A DNA stretch of 64,000 bases from Pratylenchus scribneri (Eukaryota > Nematoda > Chromadorea > Rhabditida > Pratylenchidae), in NCBI GenBank assembly GCA_030063045.1, contig JAQSEB010000090.1, positions 1,550,001 through 1,614,000 on the forward strand. The letters run 5' to 3'. Below are positions 47,901-60,500 of this stretch, piece after piece. The stretch's first letter is position 1. Each line of letters starts with the position of its first letter. The notes under the pieces are model-generated. The model saw only the letters and a list, made by a program, of their open reading frames with translations. It did no database searches and was not told where the DNA came from. A program made the position numbers and the translations under genes.

Positions 47901-49229
47901 ATATTCCCTATAGGATGGGCCGCAAAACGAAGTGAGTTTTTACATACGTAAATTTTAATCACATTTTTATTATTTTTGGAAATTATGAACATTAAAATAT
48001 TGTTTTAATTTTTTTATCGAATTTTTTGGGTTAAAATGGGAGGAAATTATCTTCCCTTGCTCTTTGCTGAAAAGCAAGGAGGGGGAACATAGGAAAAAAG
48101 AAATGGTGGGTTGACCACTGGCCCTGTGGCCCAATTGGATAAGGCATCGGCCTACGAAGCCGGGGATTGCAGGTTCGAGTCCTGCCAGGGTCGAAAACTT
48201 TTTTTCGGACTTTTTTCAACAGAAAATGTCAACTAAAATTAAAATTCGTGAAAAAATTAATACCAAAAATTTTTTAAACACTAATTTCCCATACAATTGC
48301 AGGACAAAATACTTTTACCATGGCCGTTTGGATTGGAACGAACGCACTTCGGCTGGACAATATGTACGGGACAATTGCAAGCCATTGCAGGTGAATTCGA
48401 ATAAATTTTAAATTATAAAATATTTTTTGAATATTAAAAAATCTAGCTAATTAAAAATAATTTTTTTCAAATTAAAATATTTTAATTTTTTATTTAATTT
48501 TCAGCGCTATATGCAATCAAATACGGAGGAGCACCAGCATCTTTTCAACCTGATCCATCAAATGTAAGTGAATTAACTGCTGATTATTCATGAATAAATA
48601 ATTTTATTTAACTTTTATTTTTAAAAATATTTTTCGTGGTATCCCTTCTTGTCCAAAATCAATTACGACCTTTTTTGCTTTAATTATATAATATGAATCG
48701 GAATAATTTTTATGAGATTCAAAAAGGAGGTCAAATTTTTTCTAAATTAATTCTTTTATAATTTCTAGAATATTTTAAAGATCATAAAAAAGTTTTCATT
48801 TTTTTCTATATAGTTTTTTATGATTTTTATAGAATATTTTGATTACATTAATTTTAAAAAGAATTTTCTAATTTATATATATATTTTTTAAGCCTGAGGA
48901 ACAGATTAAACAATCTTTTTATCAATTAAATATTTCAATAAATAAATTATAGATTATTTCCCTTTTCCTAAGATGCAAATTAAACGAACATTTTTATTTA
49001 AAATTCCAAAATTAAATTATGAATTAATTTCACCCTTAAAATTTGCAGGTTGGAATATGAGCCCAATTCCCGAGTGCAACTGGGCGAGGCCCTTCGCCAT
49101 GTCTACTTCGATCGTTTGGACCCAAAATTGCGCGCCCGTGTGGATGGTACTGCCGCCGATGCCCCATCATCATCAGCAGCTTCGGCCGGAGGCAGTGCTG
49201 GACCATCCTCATCCCGAGAGCGTGAATGA
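41969..49229 (+). CDS. madd-3: LAMMER (CLK) dual-specificity protein kinase, 1223 aa
   Basis: Exons 41969-44353, 44902-45067, 45680-45927, 46216-46263, 46475-46531, 46712-46882, 47134-47239, 47769-47931, 48303-48390, 48505-48563 and 49049-49229 close in phase. LAMMER kinases phosphorylate Ser/Arg-rich splicing factors in the nucleus. Residues 1-840 are a disordered Ala/Gln/Ser/Pro/Glu-rich extension with a Glu run. The kinase domain starts EGHLIYYNG...RYEI. It shows the Gly loop GEGTFG (858-863), Lys888, Glu903 and the LAMMER-type catalytic HTDLKPEN (983-990). The metal motif is DLG (1033-1035) in place of DFG, followed by the [20 protein letters not shown] segment. The signature [10 protein letters not shown] lies at 1094-1103. 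A Gly/Arg-rich insert precedes the metal motif. The end is Ser/Gly-rich, finishing RERE. The start is uncertain (see 35993-37321). The symbol is that of the C. elegans LAMMER kinase, given by family resemblance. Confidence 0.9.
48120..48193 (+). tRNA. tRNA-Arg (anticodon ACG)
   Basis: 74 nt cloverleaf, no intron. Acceptor stem GGCCCTG / CAGGGTC (one G-T pair), discriminator G. Anticodon loop CTACGAA (48152-48158) puts ACG at 48154-48156, on a five-pair stem. T arm GCAGG-TTCGAGT-CCTGC is perfect. The D stem has one mismatch. ACG becomes ICG after editing and reads CGU, CGC and CGA. It lies sense-oriented in the intron between kinase exons 8 and 9 and is expected to be transcribed by Pol III from its internal A and B boxes. 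A T-run lies just downstream (48198-48204). Confidence 0.95.
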
Positions 49230-50199
49230 TTTGATTATTTTGTGGATTAGCAGCAAAGATGAAAAGAAGAGTTACAGAAAATGCGCCAAACGATTAAACA
49301 TTTTTTTTTGGGATTTTACACACATTTTTCTTTCTGTTTTTTCCTCCTAAACCCAATTATTCAATTTAAAAAAGTTATTTTGCTCCAGTATTTTTGCTCT
49401 GTATTTTTCACACATAAATTTATTTTAACATTATTAAAATGCAACTTTATACGCCTATATTTGGCTTTATTTGTTCATTTTTTTTTGCACCACCACCACA
49501 ATGTCAAAAAGGCCCGCCCAATTTCCCCCTAGTCCTCCCTCCTACCCATCCATGCATTATTGTGACGAAAATGACGGCTCATTTCGGCTGACTGAGAATT
49601 ACAGTTGCTCAAAGTCGATTTTTCGAGTCATTTTGAAAGCCGGTTTTTCGGTCGGGTTTCGGTTCAAGTTTCTCCAATTTTCCGTTTTTTGAGCGAAATT
49701 TCCCAATTTCTATTCTAAATTTCACCGATTTTTTCAAACCGACTTTGTCCAACCTCCAACCCTAATGAAAATGTTATTCTAAAATGCCCTATATTTTTTC
49801 CTTTCGAACAATTTATTTTTACCATTAAATTTCCTACCTTCCTATTTACTGTTATTTTTTCCATACAAATTTGCTCATTTGCGCACACATAAATTTTGTC
49901 GGGCTTCCATCCCTCTCAAATACAGATGATTTTATAAAATGATTTTTGCTCGTGGGATAAAAGATGATTTATTTGGAAAATAAGAAATATTTGATATTTT
50001 TGGAAAATCTGGTACGATAAAAATGCAAAAAAACAAGATCACATCATTCATTGCTTTTTTTTTAAATATTTCACTTATTAAAAAATGAGTGGACTGAATT
50101 ATTTATTTTAGGTACTATAGCCAATATATTATAGTTAGAATAATTTTATGCCGAGAATTAATTAACATCAATTATTTCAATTTAATTGTGTTAAAGCTT
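49230..50199. other. Convergent 3' intergenic region
   Basis: Lies between the ends of the plus-strand kinase gene and the minus-strand ADAM gene, so it should hold both 3' UTRs. AT-rich; no further coding exon is evident. Confidence 0.5.
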
Positions 50200-53100
50200 T
50201 TAAAAATTCCAATATTTCTCTTTGTTTATTTTCCAATTGCAAATTGATGGCAATAAACATTGGGTACCTTCAGAACATTTATTGCCAACAGTAAATTTAC
50301 AATTCAATCCGCAGCAAAGATCATTTTTGGAACACTGACTTGTTTTGCGCAACTTGCATGCATTTGATTGGTATTGTCCATTGTCATTTGTTAAGGGTGT
50401 ACAACAATAATCACTCCATGGCAAATTGCATTCTAATGATGTGAAACCACAATCGCATTGTTCTCCGTTTTCAGCATCCTTATTGTGATCGCCACAATAA
50501 CTTTCTTTAGCTCCTAAATAATTCAAAATTTTATTGAGTTTTCACAAAATAATCAATTGTTCTAGTTTTATAAATATAAATTATAAAAAATTATTTAAAA
50601 CAATTTTTAAATTTGCTAATATAATGAAATTTTAGAATTGAAATTTCCTTTAAATATTAATTTTTATTTAAAAAATAGAAAAGCCAATATTTTTGCAATT
50701 TTTTATAGCGTAAAATATTTACACGGAATCTTATAAAATGAAAATGTAGAAATTTTGGGAATTATTAAAAAGACGAATATTTTTGGATGATTGGCAACAA
50801 TTTAAAAATCAGAAAAACAAGATAATTCAACAATATTTTTTAAAAAAATTCTCTGAAGATGAATCAAAAAAATTCAAAAATATTTATCTCAAAATTAAAC
50901 TTTTTTAAAATCTGTTCAAAATGTAAAAAATAAATGAAAATATTTAGCGCGTAAAATTTTTTTTAAATCTAATTCTAAATCTATTTTTAGAAATCATGAC
51001 CATGTGGCCAAATATTTTTTTTGAAAATATTTTGGAAGAAATTAACAAAATATAAAAATTTATGTTTTTCCATTTATATACAAATTACCATTATTATCAT
51101 GAGCATTCAGATTAAAAATATTTTTCAGAATTTAATTAATTATTAATTTATTTAACAAAATTCGGTCTATTTCACCCAAATGGTAAGATTTTTTTGTTAG
51201 TAATTTTTTGGTAAATCTTTGGAAAATAACTTCAAAATTTCACAAATTGTGACAAATTGCATCTTTTGTGAGTTTGAGAAATTACTGAAATCTTATTGCA
51301 TCTAAAATTTAACAATAAAAAATATTTTTGGATTGCAAAAAATAATAGAATAAAATACATAAAACAGTTGCCTATTTCGTTTAGTCAGCAGATTACCGTA
51401 AGTAAATTTTTAAAAAGAAATTTATGTAAAAATAAATTTCTTTTTAAATTTAAAAAATTTTGAAAAAATATTGAATTAGATCATGTTAAAATCTTAAATT
51501 TTTGATAATTTTTTGATTAAAAGCTGATTAAAAATTTATTTTTAAATTTAGATTAATTAATATCATATAATTTTTTAAATATTTTAAAATATACCTTCAT
51601 TTAAACAATTCCTTTGACTGTTATGTGCAAAATATTCATGAAGCGATTTTGTTTCCAATTTTACCAATTCTCTTAAAAAATGAGATACACTATCAATACT
51701 ACACGGCGAAAGTTTGAATGCATTTGGGTGGAACAATTGGAGGGTGTCGATTGTCTCGGCTGGGCCCAAATTGTTTGCTGAACCCATTATAAAATTGTCT
51801 TGGCCGCCAGGTAAACATTCGGACCGATCAAAAAATTTTTCATCGTGCTAAATTTTATAAAGAATATACCGTATTTTTATTATTAAAAGCCTACTCTAAG
51901 CACTCTTAAAAATTTATTCTTCATTAATTTTTGGTACCTAGATATTTTATGAAGTTCTGATTCTAAAAATTTTTTTAGTTGCAAAAATTTAACTTTGAGA
52001 ATTTTAGAAACATGTAAAAAACATGATTTGAATCTGAAAAATAGGATTTGAATTTCAAAAACATTTTTTAATTTTTTACAGGATTTTAAGGTATTTCCTG
52101 GTATTACACAAGACCGGATCTCATTCATTTTGTCATATTTTACAATTTTGATGATATTTCTTACTCATAAAAAAAAATTTCATAATTTTTATTAGGCTAT
52201 ATTAGAGCTTATTCAATATATGTATAAAATAGGACATTGATAAAAATCATAAAATTCTGTAAGTATATCTAAAATATGAAATATAACGAATTTATTCATC
52301 ATACTATGACAACTTTCTCTTTATTTTTAATTTATATTTATTAGATCGAGAATTATAATTATATATCAAAAATCATTTTTAGTAGCTTAAAAATTTTTTT
52401 AGTTTTAAGATAAGAAGAAAATATTGTAAAAATCTTTAAAGCATCATCGATATGACTGGGACTAACTAAAAGTTTCGGAATTGATTTAAGCAAAAAATTC
52501 AATTAAAAAAATTAAATTGTAAGAAAAATTTTCTCCCAAAATTCATAAAAGAATTATTAGAAAAATATGGCACTTACTTCTGCCCCCATCAAGTGCAACA
52601 CCTCATGAATGAATCTGTGTATGCTCATTTCTAATGGAATATCTCTCGGTCCTTGTTGTGATTCTTCAATGTTATTTGTTAAACTTATAAATGCAACATT
52701 GTTTGAAAAATGTCCCATTGTGGAGCAAATTCCATGGCCTATTTTTCCGAAGTTTGATTTTATCAAAATAAATAGACTTTTACTTTGTGAAATATCTCCT
52801 TGTTTATGAGCGAGCCCATTTATGTAAACTGGCTTTCCATCCTCTAAATCTATTTGAGAATAATGCCTAAAGGTTAAAACCATCATTAAGCAGCTTTCTG
52901 AATAATTTCCTTTTGCGATATTAGTAATGTATTCCGTGTAATGCATTTGATTGCATAAATAGTTTTTGGGGATGCAAGTTTCATGAATCTGAATTTATGA
53001 AAATTCAAATTTTAATCTTGAAAATATAGCAACATTTTCTAATTTGGATTTATCATAAATTAAATAATTGCTTGCTTGGATCCAGAAATTTTAGTCTCCG

Positions 53101-55351
53101 ATTTTTATATAGGGTGAAAAGATGTTACTTTTATTATTATAGGCAGAAAGATTTATTTTACAATATTAATTAAAAGAATGCGACTAATAATCAAAGATTT
53201 TCATTTTAGTTTCCATGCTAATAGGCATTATTTGTAAACAAATGGATGAAAATCCAAAGGAGAAATAAAAGAAATGCGCCTTTTGGCAATTCTCAAAATA
53301 AAGCAATATGTGCTGTATTTTATAGTTTTTTTCCTTATTAATTGATCATTAATATACTTACAGCCGTGCTTTGAAGTCTCAACTGCAAAATATAATCAAT
53401 TCTAAAATCAGTTGACCTTAGAACCATATTTGCGGCCAAGATCATTGTTTCAATAATGGAAGACAAATAAGTGAGAACGCTTAAAATAATAATATTTTCA
53501 AAAATTGTTTCATTTTTAATGGTATAATATATAAAAGTAATTAATGTTTAATTTCTAGAGGGGAAGGGGACATTCACTTTTCCATCTTTGATAATACAAT
53601 ATAGTGGACGGCTACAATCATCCTATGGCTCAAAATTATTTTTCAGAAATTTTCAGAATAAGTTGTATTTTTATAAATGCCAAAAATTATTGAGCGTTTT
53701 AATTCGACTTCGTATTTGTAATTAGAATTTTTGATGCATTTTAATTTTATAGTACGGAATATGTAGGATTCGATATGAAAATTAAATAAAAGAAGTTATT
53801 ATGAAAAGTGTTTAAATGATTATATTCTTAGCAATTTGATAAGGAATTAGTAAAACAAATTTTTGAAAATTATATAAATACATTTAGTTCAAGAAAAACT
53901 CACCCGATTCGATTATTTCCCATATTTTGAAGCAGGCGATTGTATAAAAAGTTGTCAACAATAAATCCAACTTCGCAAATTTTTGTCATTTTTGTTGAAA
54001 ATGGAAGTGGATTAAAATAGCTTCTTAAGAATTTATTTTATTTCGGGATTAGATTAGAGACTTAACTCGTCTCTGTATCGTTGCCCGTTAAAGGGAGAAT
54101 CATTAACACTTGATAAGTCGAGATTTTCTGAACCATCACGAATATTTGCATACTTCCACCATTTTTTATCGATATTTATCATGCTCCAAATTTTGTTTTC
54201 ACCGAATTTAATCCCAAATACCGTACTTATATTTTCTTGACCTAAGTTATGAAAATAATATATTTTAAATTTAATTAATGTAATCATCAGAGCTCGGATT
54301 TATATTGACAATAATCCTTAAATATTGATTAAAAAATCGCAAAATATGTATGAAAATTTCAAAATATCGGCAAAATATAGATGAAAGAGTGAAGAAAATT
54401 TTTTAAAAAATGCTATAATATATCAAAAATACATAAAAAAATTTTTCTTTTATTACAATAAGAAATTATTCAAATTTTTGAGATTTTTATTCAAAAAAAT
54501 TTTAAAAATACACTTTTTCAAAAATTCAATTTTTATTAAATTTTGCGAAAAAAATTCAAAATTAATTTCGATAATTCTTTTATAAAAAAGGAAATTTTTT
54601 AAAAATTTATGAATTTTTTGAAAATATGTGCAAAATTTTTTTTAAAAATTGACAAAAATTTTTCAATTTTTTTCTTAGAAACTAAAATTTAGTAAAATTC
54701 ATCAAAAAATCTCAAAATATTGGCGAAAATATCCAAAAATGCTGAAAGGAAAATATTGATGAATATTGACAAAAAAATGTTAGGAAAATCAAGTAAAACA
54801 TAAATAAAAATGTTTTACATTCGTTTCTAGCTGTTTTAAGTTCGCAAATAAAAATATTGATATCAATATAAATCCGAGTCCTAGTAATCATCACCTCTTA
54901 TGGTTCCAAAAAGTGTCGAAGTATTCACAATAATTTTTGTTCCATTATCTGTACTATTGTAAATTGTCAGAATGTTCGGTTTCCGTAATGGGCTGAGCAT
55001 TAATTTTGAATTGAAATCAACCATATGATTACTAAACTTTTTTTTCCAATGGATTCAATCTATATTGTACCTTCGACTATGACTTTTGGCCTCATCGCTT
55101 TCAGGGTAAAATAAGGAGCCAACTATCATAAAAACACCGAGAAGAGCAAAAATTTTGAGGAATTTTAATGCATTATTTGGTTGAATTCGTGATAATGATT
55201 TTGGTGCATCATCTACAAGTCTCATTTTTTATTAAATAAATTTATGTCCAAACTACGCACCCTGTATTTCTGTTCTTATAGGAACAAGTTTTATTGCTTC
55301 ATTTTCGCCATTGATTGTTGGGGAATTTTGTTTACGTTTTTTGGAACTCAT
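50200..55351 (-). CDS. ADAM-type metalloprotease with N-terminal anchor, no C-terminal tail (585 aa)
   Basis: Exons 55261-55351, 55071-55212, 54895-55031, 54067-54241, 53904-54020, 53362-53479, 52578-52988, 51595-51847 and 50200-50513 close in phase. ADAM proteases shed membrane proteins. Residues 1-47 are polar and basic. About 48-66 (FLKIFALLGVFMIVGSLFY) is one hydrophobic segment, more like a type II anchor than a signal peptide. About 78-200 resembles a prodomain. The catalytic domain (about 213-480) has HEVLHLMGAEHD (388-399), which fits HExxHxxGxxHD with Glu389 intact. Met418 in NFIMGS is the Met-turn. The disintegrin domain (about 487-575) has a dense Cys pattern including EQCDCG and DLCCGLNC. 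The ORF then stops, with no Cys-rich part, stalk or C-terminal membrane segment. The prodomain and fold look most like ADAM10/17. I see no cysteine-switch Cys or clear furin site. Confidence 0.8.
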
Positions 55352-55489
55352 TTTGGCAATTATTTTTGAATATTTTTCTAAAATTGATATAATAATGTTT
55401 AATTTGTTAAAATAAAAATTGAAAAAGGAAATTATTGGAAATGGTGAAAGCTTATAATGGTTTGTTTAATAATGTGTCTAGATCCTTCT

Positions 55490-55640
55490 AAAACTCTATA
55501 CTCAGTCGATAAATCTCGAAAAGATGCGTCGATTGCTATACATACTGTCATAATTTGATAAAAATTACGGTTATTAAACCATTTGAACAAACTTAATATT
55601 TTGTTTCCAACTGATTAAATTAATTTAACTTAAATTCTCA
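55490..55640. repeat. Degenerate foldback element
   Basis: Contains AAATCTCGAAAAGATGCGTCG and ACGGTTATTAAACCATTTGA, diverged versions of family 1 inner segments. It lies just upstream of the ADAM start. Confidence 0.4.
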
Positions 55641-55702
55641 TCGATATCTATCAATATCAACTATCAGCTGAGTAAAAGGCTACTTTAGGATAAGGGGATA
55701 AG

Positions 55703-55921
55703 CTAAAGGACCTTACAATCGCCGCATACAATTAATTTTTCGCCATTTTCAGCGGTTTTTTGTCTGATTTTTCCTAAATTAATGAATATTTTATGGCAAA
55801 ACCATGGCATTAGGCTGGAATTTCTTCTGATTTCATTGAGCAATTTCATTATTCTCAACCAGAATATTATAAAAAATATTGTGAATGCAAAAATGTACAA
55901 AAGAAATGATAACTTGGACAT
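55703..55921 (-). CDS. Possible small membrane or secreted protein (72 aa)
   Basis: From ATG at 55921 the frame opens MSKLSFLLYIFAFTIFFIIF, a strong hydrophobic segment that could be a signal peptide or anchor. About 50 basic, Asn/Lys-rich residues follow, ending in ENGEKLIVCGDCKVL. It lies on the same strand between the ADAM and the serine protease homolog. I recognise no family, and AT-rich sequence easily yields such frames, so it may be chance. Confidence 0.25.
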   Translation of the reverse strand: MSKLSFLLYIFAFTIFFIIFWLRIMKLLNEIRRNSSLMPWFCHKIFINLGKIRQKTAENGEKLIVCGDCKVL

Positions 55922-56050
55922 TTTTCTCGAATAAAACAACAATTTGATATAAAGAAATAATTTGAAATGAAATAAATTGTTCATTTTTATTCTCCATTTT
56001 CTAACAAAAAATTTAATTTTTGCTTTAAGCATGAATGGGTAATTCTTCAC

Positions 56051-57540
56051 AAATTATTTAATTCATTTTATTCCAATTTCTTTTTTATTTGTTTGAATTT
56101 AACATTGGAAATTTTTTATATCAAAAAATGATTCCATTCAAAATAAAAAAAATGAAATGAATTTAATTTTTTGAACAATACATAAAATTTCAAAATGCTG
56201 AAAATCACGAAAAATTACAATAGAATTTAAAAACGAATTTTTTACGATTTTAAAATGGTTTAAATTCATTGTCTTTAGATCAAGCTGCTGCTTTATTTTT
56301 TTATCATATTTTTATTGAAATTTTTTCCATTTTTTCGTTCATTTCTCGATTTATTAAGGTTTATCAATAATAAAAAATAAATAAATAAAAACTATATATA
56401 AGGAGTGATGATTGGGGAATCCATTTATTAATAATTCAATAATTTAAAGCAAATGTAAAATTATTTGATTTAATTTATTTAGCTATATTGAAAATGGTAC
56501 CAATTACCAAATACTATCATTTTTCTTGCTGGGCGGTTTTCATTTAAAGAAAATGTAATAAATGAAATTTTTTACTGGAAGGAATTCAAAATCATATACG
56601 TAGTATTTAATTTTACCTAAAAATATTTATTATTTAATTATCATTTTTTTAATCAAACATATTTTTTATTTTTTTATTATGTTTTTCTAAAAATTAGCTA
56701 GCTAATACCAAAATTAACTAATTCCCTAGCTGCAACATACCTCTATTTATAGTAAAACTTGAGAATTATCAAAATCAAAAATTGAAGATTCGCGAAAATT
56801 TGGCGAATCACACAATCAATAATTGGTCAACTATTGGAAATTCGTAATTTTCAATGATCGATGTAACAACATATAATAATATTTATTGATTCAAATACAA
56901 TCAATTAAATGTATATGCTTATTGTGTTATTAACCATATGAATTTCCATATCTTTTAAAAAAATATTGTGGATTGGACAAATGCCTGTATGGTTTTATGC
57001 TTAGCGGCATGTTCAAGCACTCCACAGCTTGACTTGTTGCTCGAAAAATCAATTCACAATATGGAGCTATCCGAATAAGTATAGCTTAAAAAATTTTATA
57101 AAGTATAAATACAATTTTTATTGAATTTTTAAAAAATTATAAGATTGATATTTGTTAAATAGATATTTTTAACTTCTGTTGGAGTTTTGTTTTTCATTAT
57201 TTGTCACATTTAAATTTATTCTGAACAATCTTGTTTTTGTCTGTTTTGACTAATGTTTTGATTGCCATACAGTTCTACAATAATTTAATCAATTTGGCAT
57301 TTTGAATCTAACAAGTTTTTATTAAAATTTCGGGTTCAAATATTGTTTAAAATTTTTCAATTATTACTTTACATAAACTAAATATCTGTCATTGTATTGT
57401 ATTTAGTCAGTCAAAATCAAATTGATTGCCAAATATATTAACTTAATTGGATCCAAAAGACTATAAAATAATTGTCTAAAAATAATCGCCATTCACGGTA
57501 ATACGAAAAATTGAATATATTTAAAAGATATTATTTTGGA
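56051..57540. other. No gene seen
   Basis: Very AT-rich sequence with short frames only. It separates the 3' end of the serine protease homolog from the ADAM gene. Confidence 0.4.
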
Positions 57541-60500
57541 CTAACTTTTATTCCTCTCTCCTGAAATTGACTGTGTTCTACGCAATTCGATGGCTCTGAT
57601 TGAGCCAAAATGAAACCAGTAGTCATAGGTGTAGTGCAAAACGTATTCAACATTTTTTGGCCTTTTTGGTCCATTTGAAGGACCAGCAGAAGCACCTTTT
57701 TGCCATCCAGTCTCGCTTTCGGCAAAAATATCGCCAAAAATTGTTGATCCATTCTTTTTTTCGATCAAATATCGGTTCTCTATGACCGGCCACTTCGGCA
57801 AGTTGATCCCATCAAATTGAATCGTTTGTTCATAAATTTCGCCTAAAGAAATTAATTTATGGATGCTGATCAATCAGCTTTAATCATTTGATGTTACTTT
57901 AGCTTCTGTATAAATATAAAATAAATATTTTTGGCCTTTTCGAATATGAAGGAAAATTGAAATTTTTGTTTTATTTAATTATAATATCATAGGCTTCGGC
58001 CTCCGGACACTTTACCTACGGGCTATTTGAGACTTACTTACCATATATCCTCTAACTAAAAATTGTTATTTGGCCTAGAAATTCAATATTTAAAAATTAT
58101 AATACTTATGTAGTACAGATTTTTGCGGAGTATAGAAAACAGATTAACAAGGAAAATCTATAATAGTAGTTATAAATCTATAGTAATTTGTATTCGACTG
58201 TTATAGATCATAATCATAGTCATATTTAATAAATTCGGGTTATAGTTATAAATTTTGATTTGTACTAGGAATAAAGGTCATAGTTATAAAAATCGTACGG
58301 CGACACTTGCGGACCCGACACTTGCGGATGAAACTGTCTGGCGCCGATAGTGGTAAAGCTGTTATGGAATTGTTTATGGCATATTATAAGGCATAAAATT
58401 AGCTACAAAATGACATCAAAAGGTTTAGCCAATGTTGAATATTCACCGAGTTATGGCCAAAAAACCGTTGATTTAATTAAAATTATGTTTTTGTCTGTTT
58501 TTTTTGCCATAACTTGGTTAATATTCAACCTTGACAAAAACTTCTGATATCATTTTGTAGCTAATTTTATGCCTAATAAAATGCTATAAACAATGCTACT
58601 CCAGCTTTACCACCTTCGGCTCCCGACCGTTTCGTCCGCAAGTGTCGGGTCCGCAAGTGTCGGCCAACCAGTTATAAATCATAGTTATAAATTTATAACT
58701 AAAAATTTATTATTTTAATTTGTATTGGCTCCAGAGGTGGCTTCTTTCCCAATTCCATTTTTATTGCCTTCAGTTTCTGGTGATTTTTGTTCAGATTGCA
58801 ATGCTTGCTGTCTACTTATTAACCATGTTTGTTGCCTTTTGCCATATGATTCTTCTTTTAGGTTGCTATTTTTCTTTGCATTCAAATTTATTTCCATATC
58901 TTGTATAGGTAAACACACGGGAAATGCCTTCTGCGTAAATTTGATTGGACTATTCAGCTTTATAAAAATAATATTAAAATGATTTTTTAAATCAATTACT
59001 ATTACCTTTAAGGCGAAGAACCGAATACGATTCAGAAAAATTCCATGTTCAAATATATTCACTTTAGTAATTAGATATTTTGCTTCATAATTTGCAGAGT
59101 TCCTTTAAAAAAACATTAAATTTTGATAAATATTTTTTTTGCTACCAAAAATATTTTTTTACAATCAAAAATTTTTAATTTTTAGTAAATCAGAAACCAA
59201 TTTCAGACCTTAAACTTTACATCATTTATTATGTAGATCTAATCGAAACGCATCTATTATTATATAATTTGTCATGTGGTTTGGGTCAAAATTAAAGGGT
59301 ATTATAAACCGTTTAAAACATATTATAAAAGTACTATGTCATTTTTACAATGGTGTAAGAAGGGCACTACCACAATGATGTAAAAATAAAGTTTTTGGCT
59401 TCTAATAAATCAGAAACTGGTTTTAGACCCCACAAACCTTAGACCATTTTGTAGATTACATCGAGACGCCCCGATTGGTATATACCTAATATGTTAGCTT
59501 TTGCCCCAAAATAAGAAAGTTTAAAACCAAAATCTGCAAAAAGCTTAAATGGTTTAATACTTTTTAATTTTGACCAAATCATAACAAATTATATACCAAT
59601 CGATGCGTCTCGATGAAATCTACAAAATGTTATTTGTAGGGTCTAAAACGGTTTACTGATTTATTTTAAGTCAAGAAGTACCCATTTTTGCATCGTCCTT
59701 TATCTTTTGTGGAGATGACCCCGCACGATTATCAAATTTTTTATATTATACTTTTAAATTTTAATTTTAGGCCAAAACTTGACATTCTATATACCATTTG
59801 ATGTGTTTCAATGTGATCTACAAATGTAATTGTAGGGTCAAAAACTGGTTTCTGGATCAAATATTTTTAAATGATTAAATTATCGAAAATTTTCATAGTA
59901 TGAAAAATTGGTAACATTTTTAAAACGAAAATTAAATATGTTTGGATAAAATAAGACAAAAAATAATATCATATATGTTCTTATTTTTAACAAACGCATT
60001 GGCGCGTTTTGAAAATAGTACATTAATAATTTCAATTTACTCTAATAAATCAGAAACCGGTTTTAGATCCTACAAACCTTATACCAATTTGTAGATATCG
60101 ACAAGACGCATTGAATAGTATATAAAATGTAAAGTTTTGGCACAAAATTAAGGGTTTTAAACCGTCTAAACCATTTTACCAATTTTTGATTTTAAACTCA
60201 ATCTTAATTTTGGGTAAAAAGTAAAAACCTGAAATTTTATATGCCATTCGATGCGTCGCGATGAGATCTACAAATTGGTATAAGGTTTGTAGGATCTAAA
60301 ACAGGTTTATGATTTACTATAGTAAATTGAAATTATAAATGAACTATTTTCATAACGCGACTCAACCATTTTTTATAACCTCTCAAATTGAATAAATTTT
60401 GTGTCTAACACTAACTTCTTAATTTATGAACATTTTTGAACAATGAGTCCTTAAAGCCGAGGATGGGGATTATTAGAATATATGTTGCCACGAAAATTGA

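Noticed and set aside
49471..49692. 73-codon frame after the kinase stop
   Set aside because: In the expected 3' UTR, no domain and no splice link.
58715..59062. Single uninterrupted 115-codon gene
   Set aside because: Better explained as two exons of the S1 homolog with a short intron 58958-59005; removing it restores the FFALKLNSPIKF landmark.
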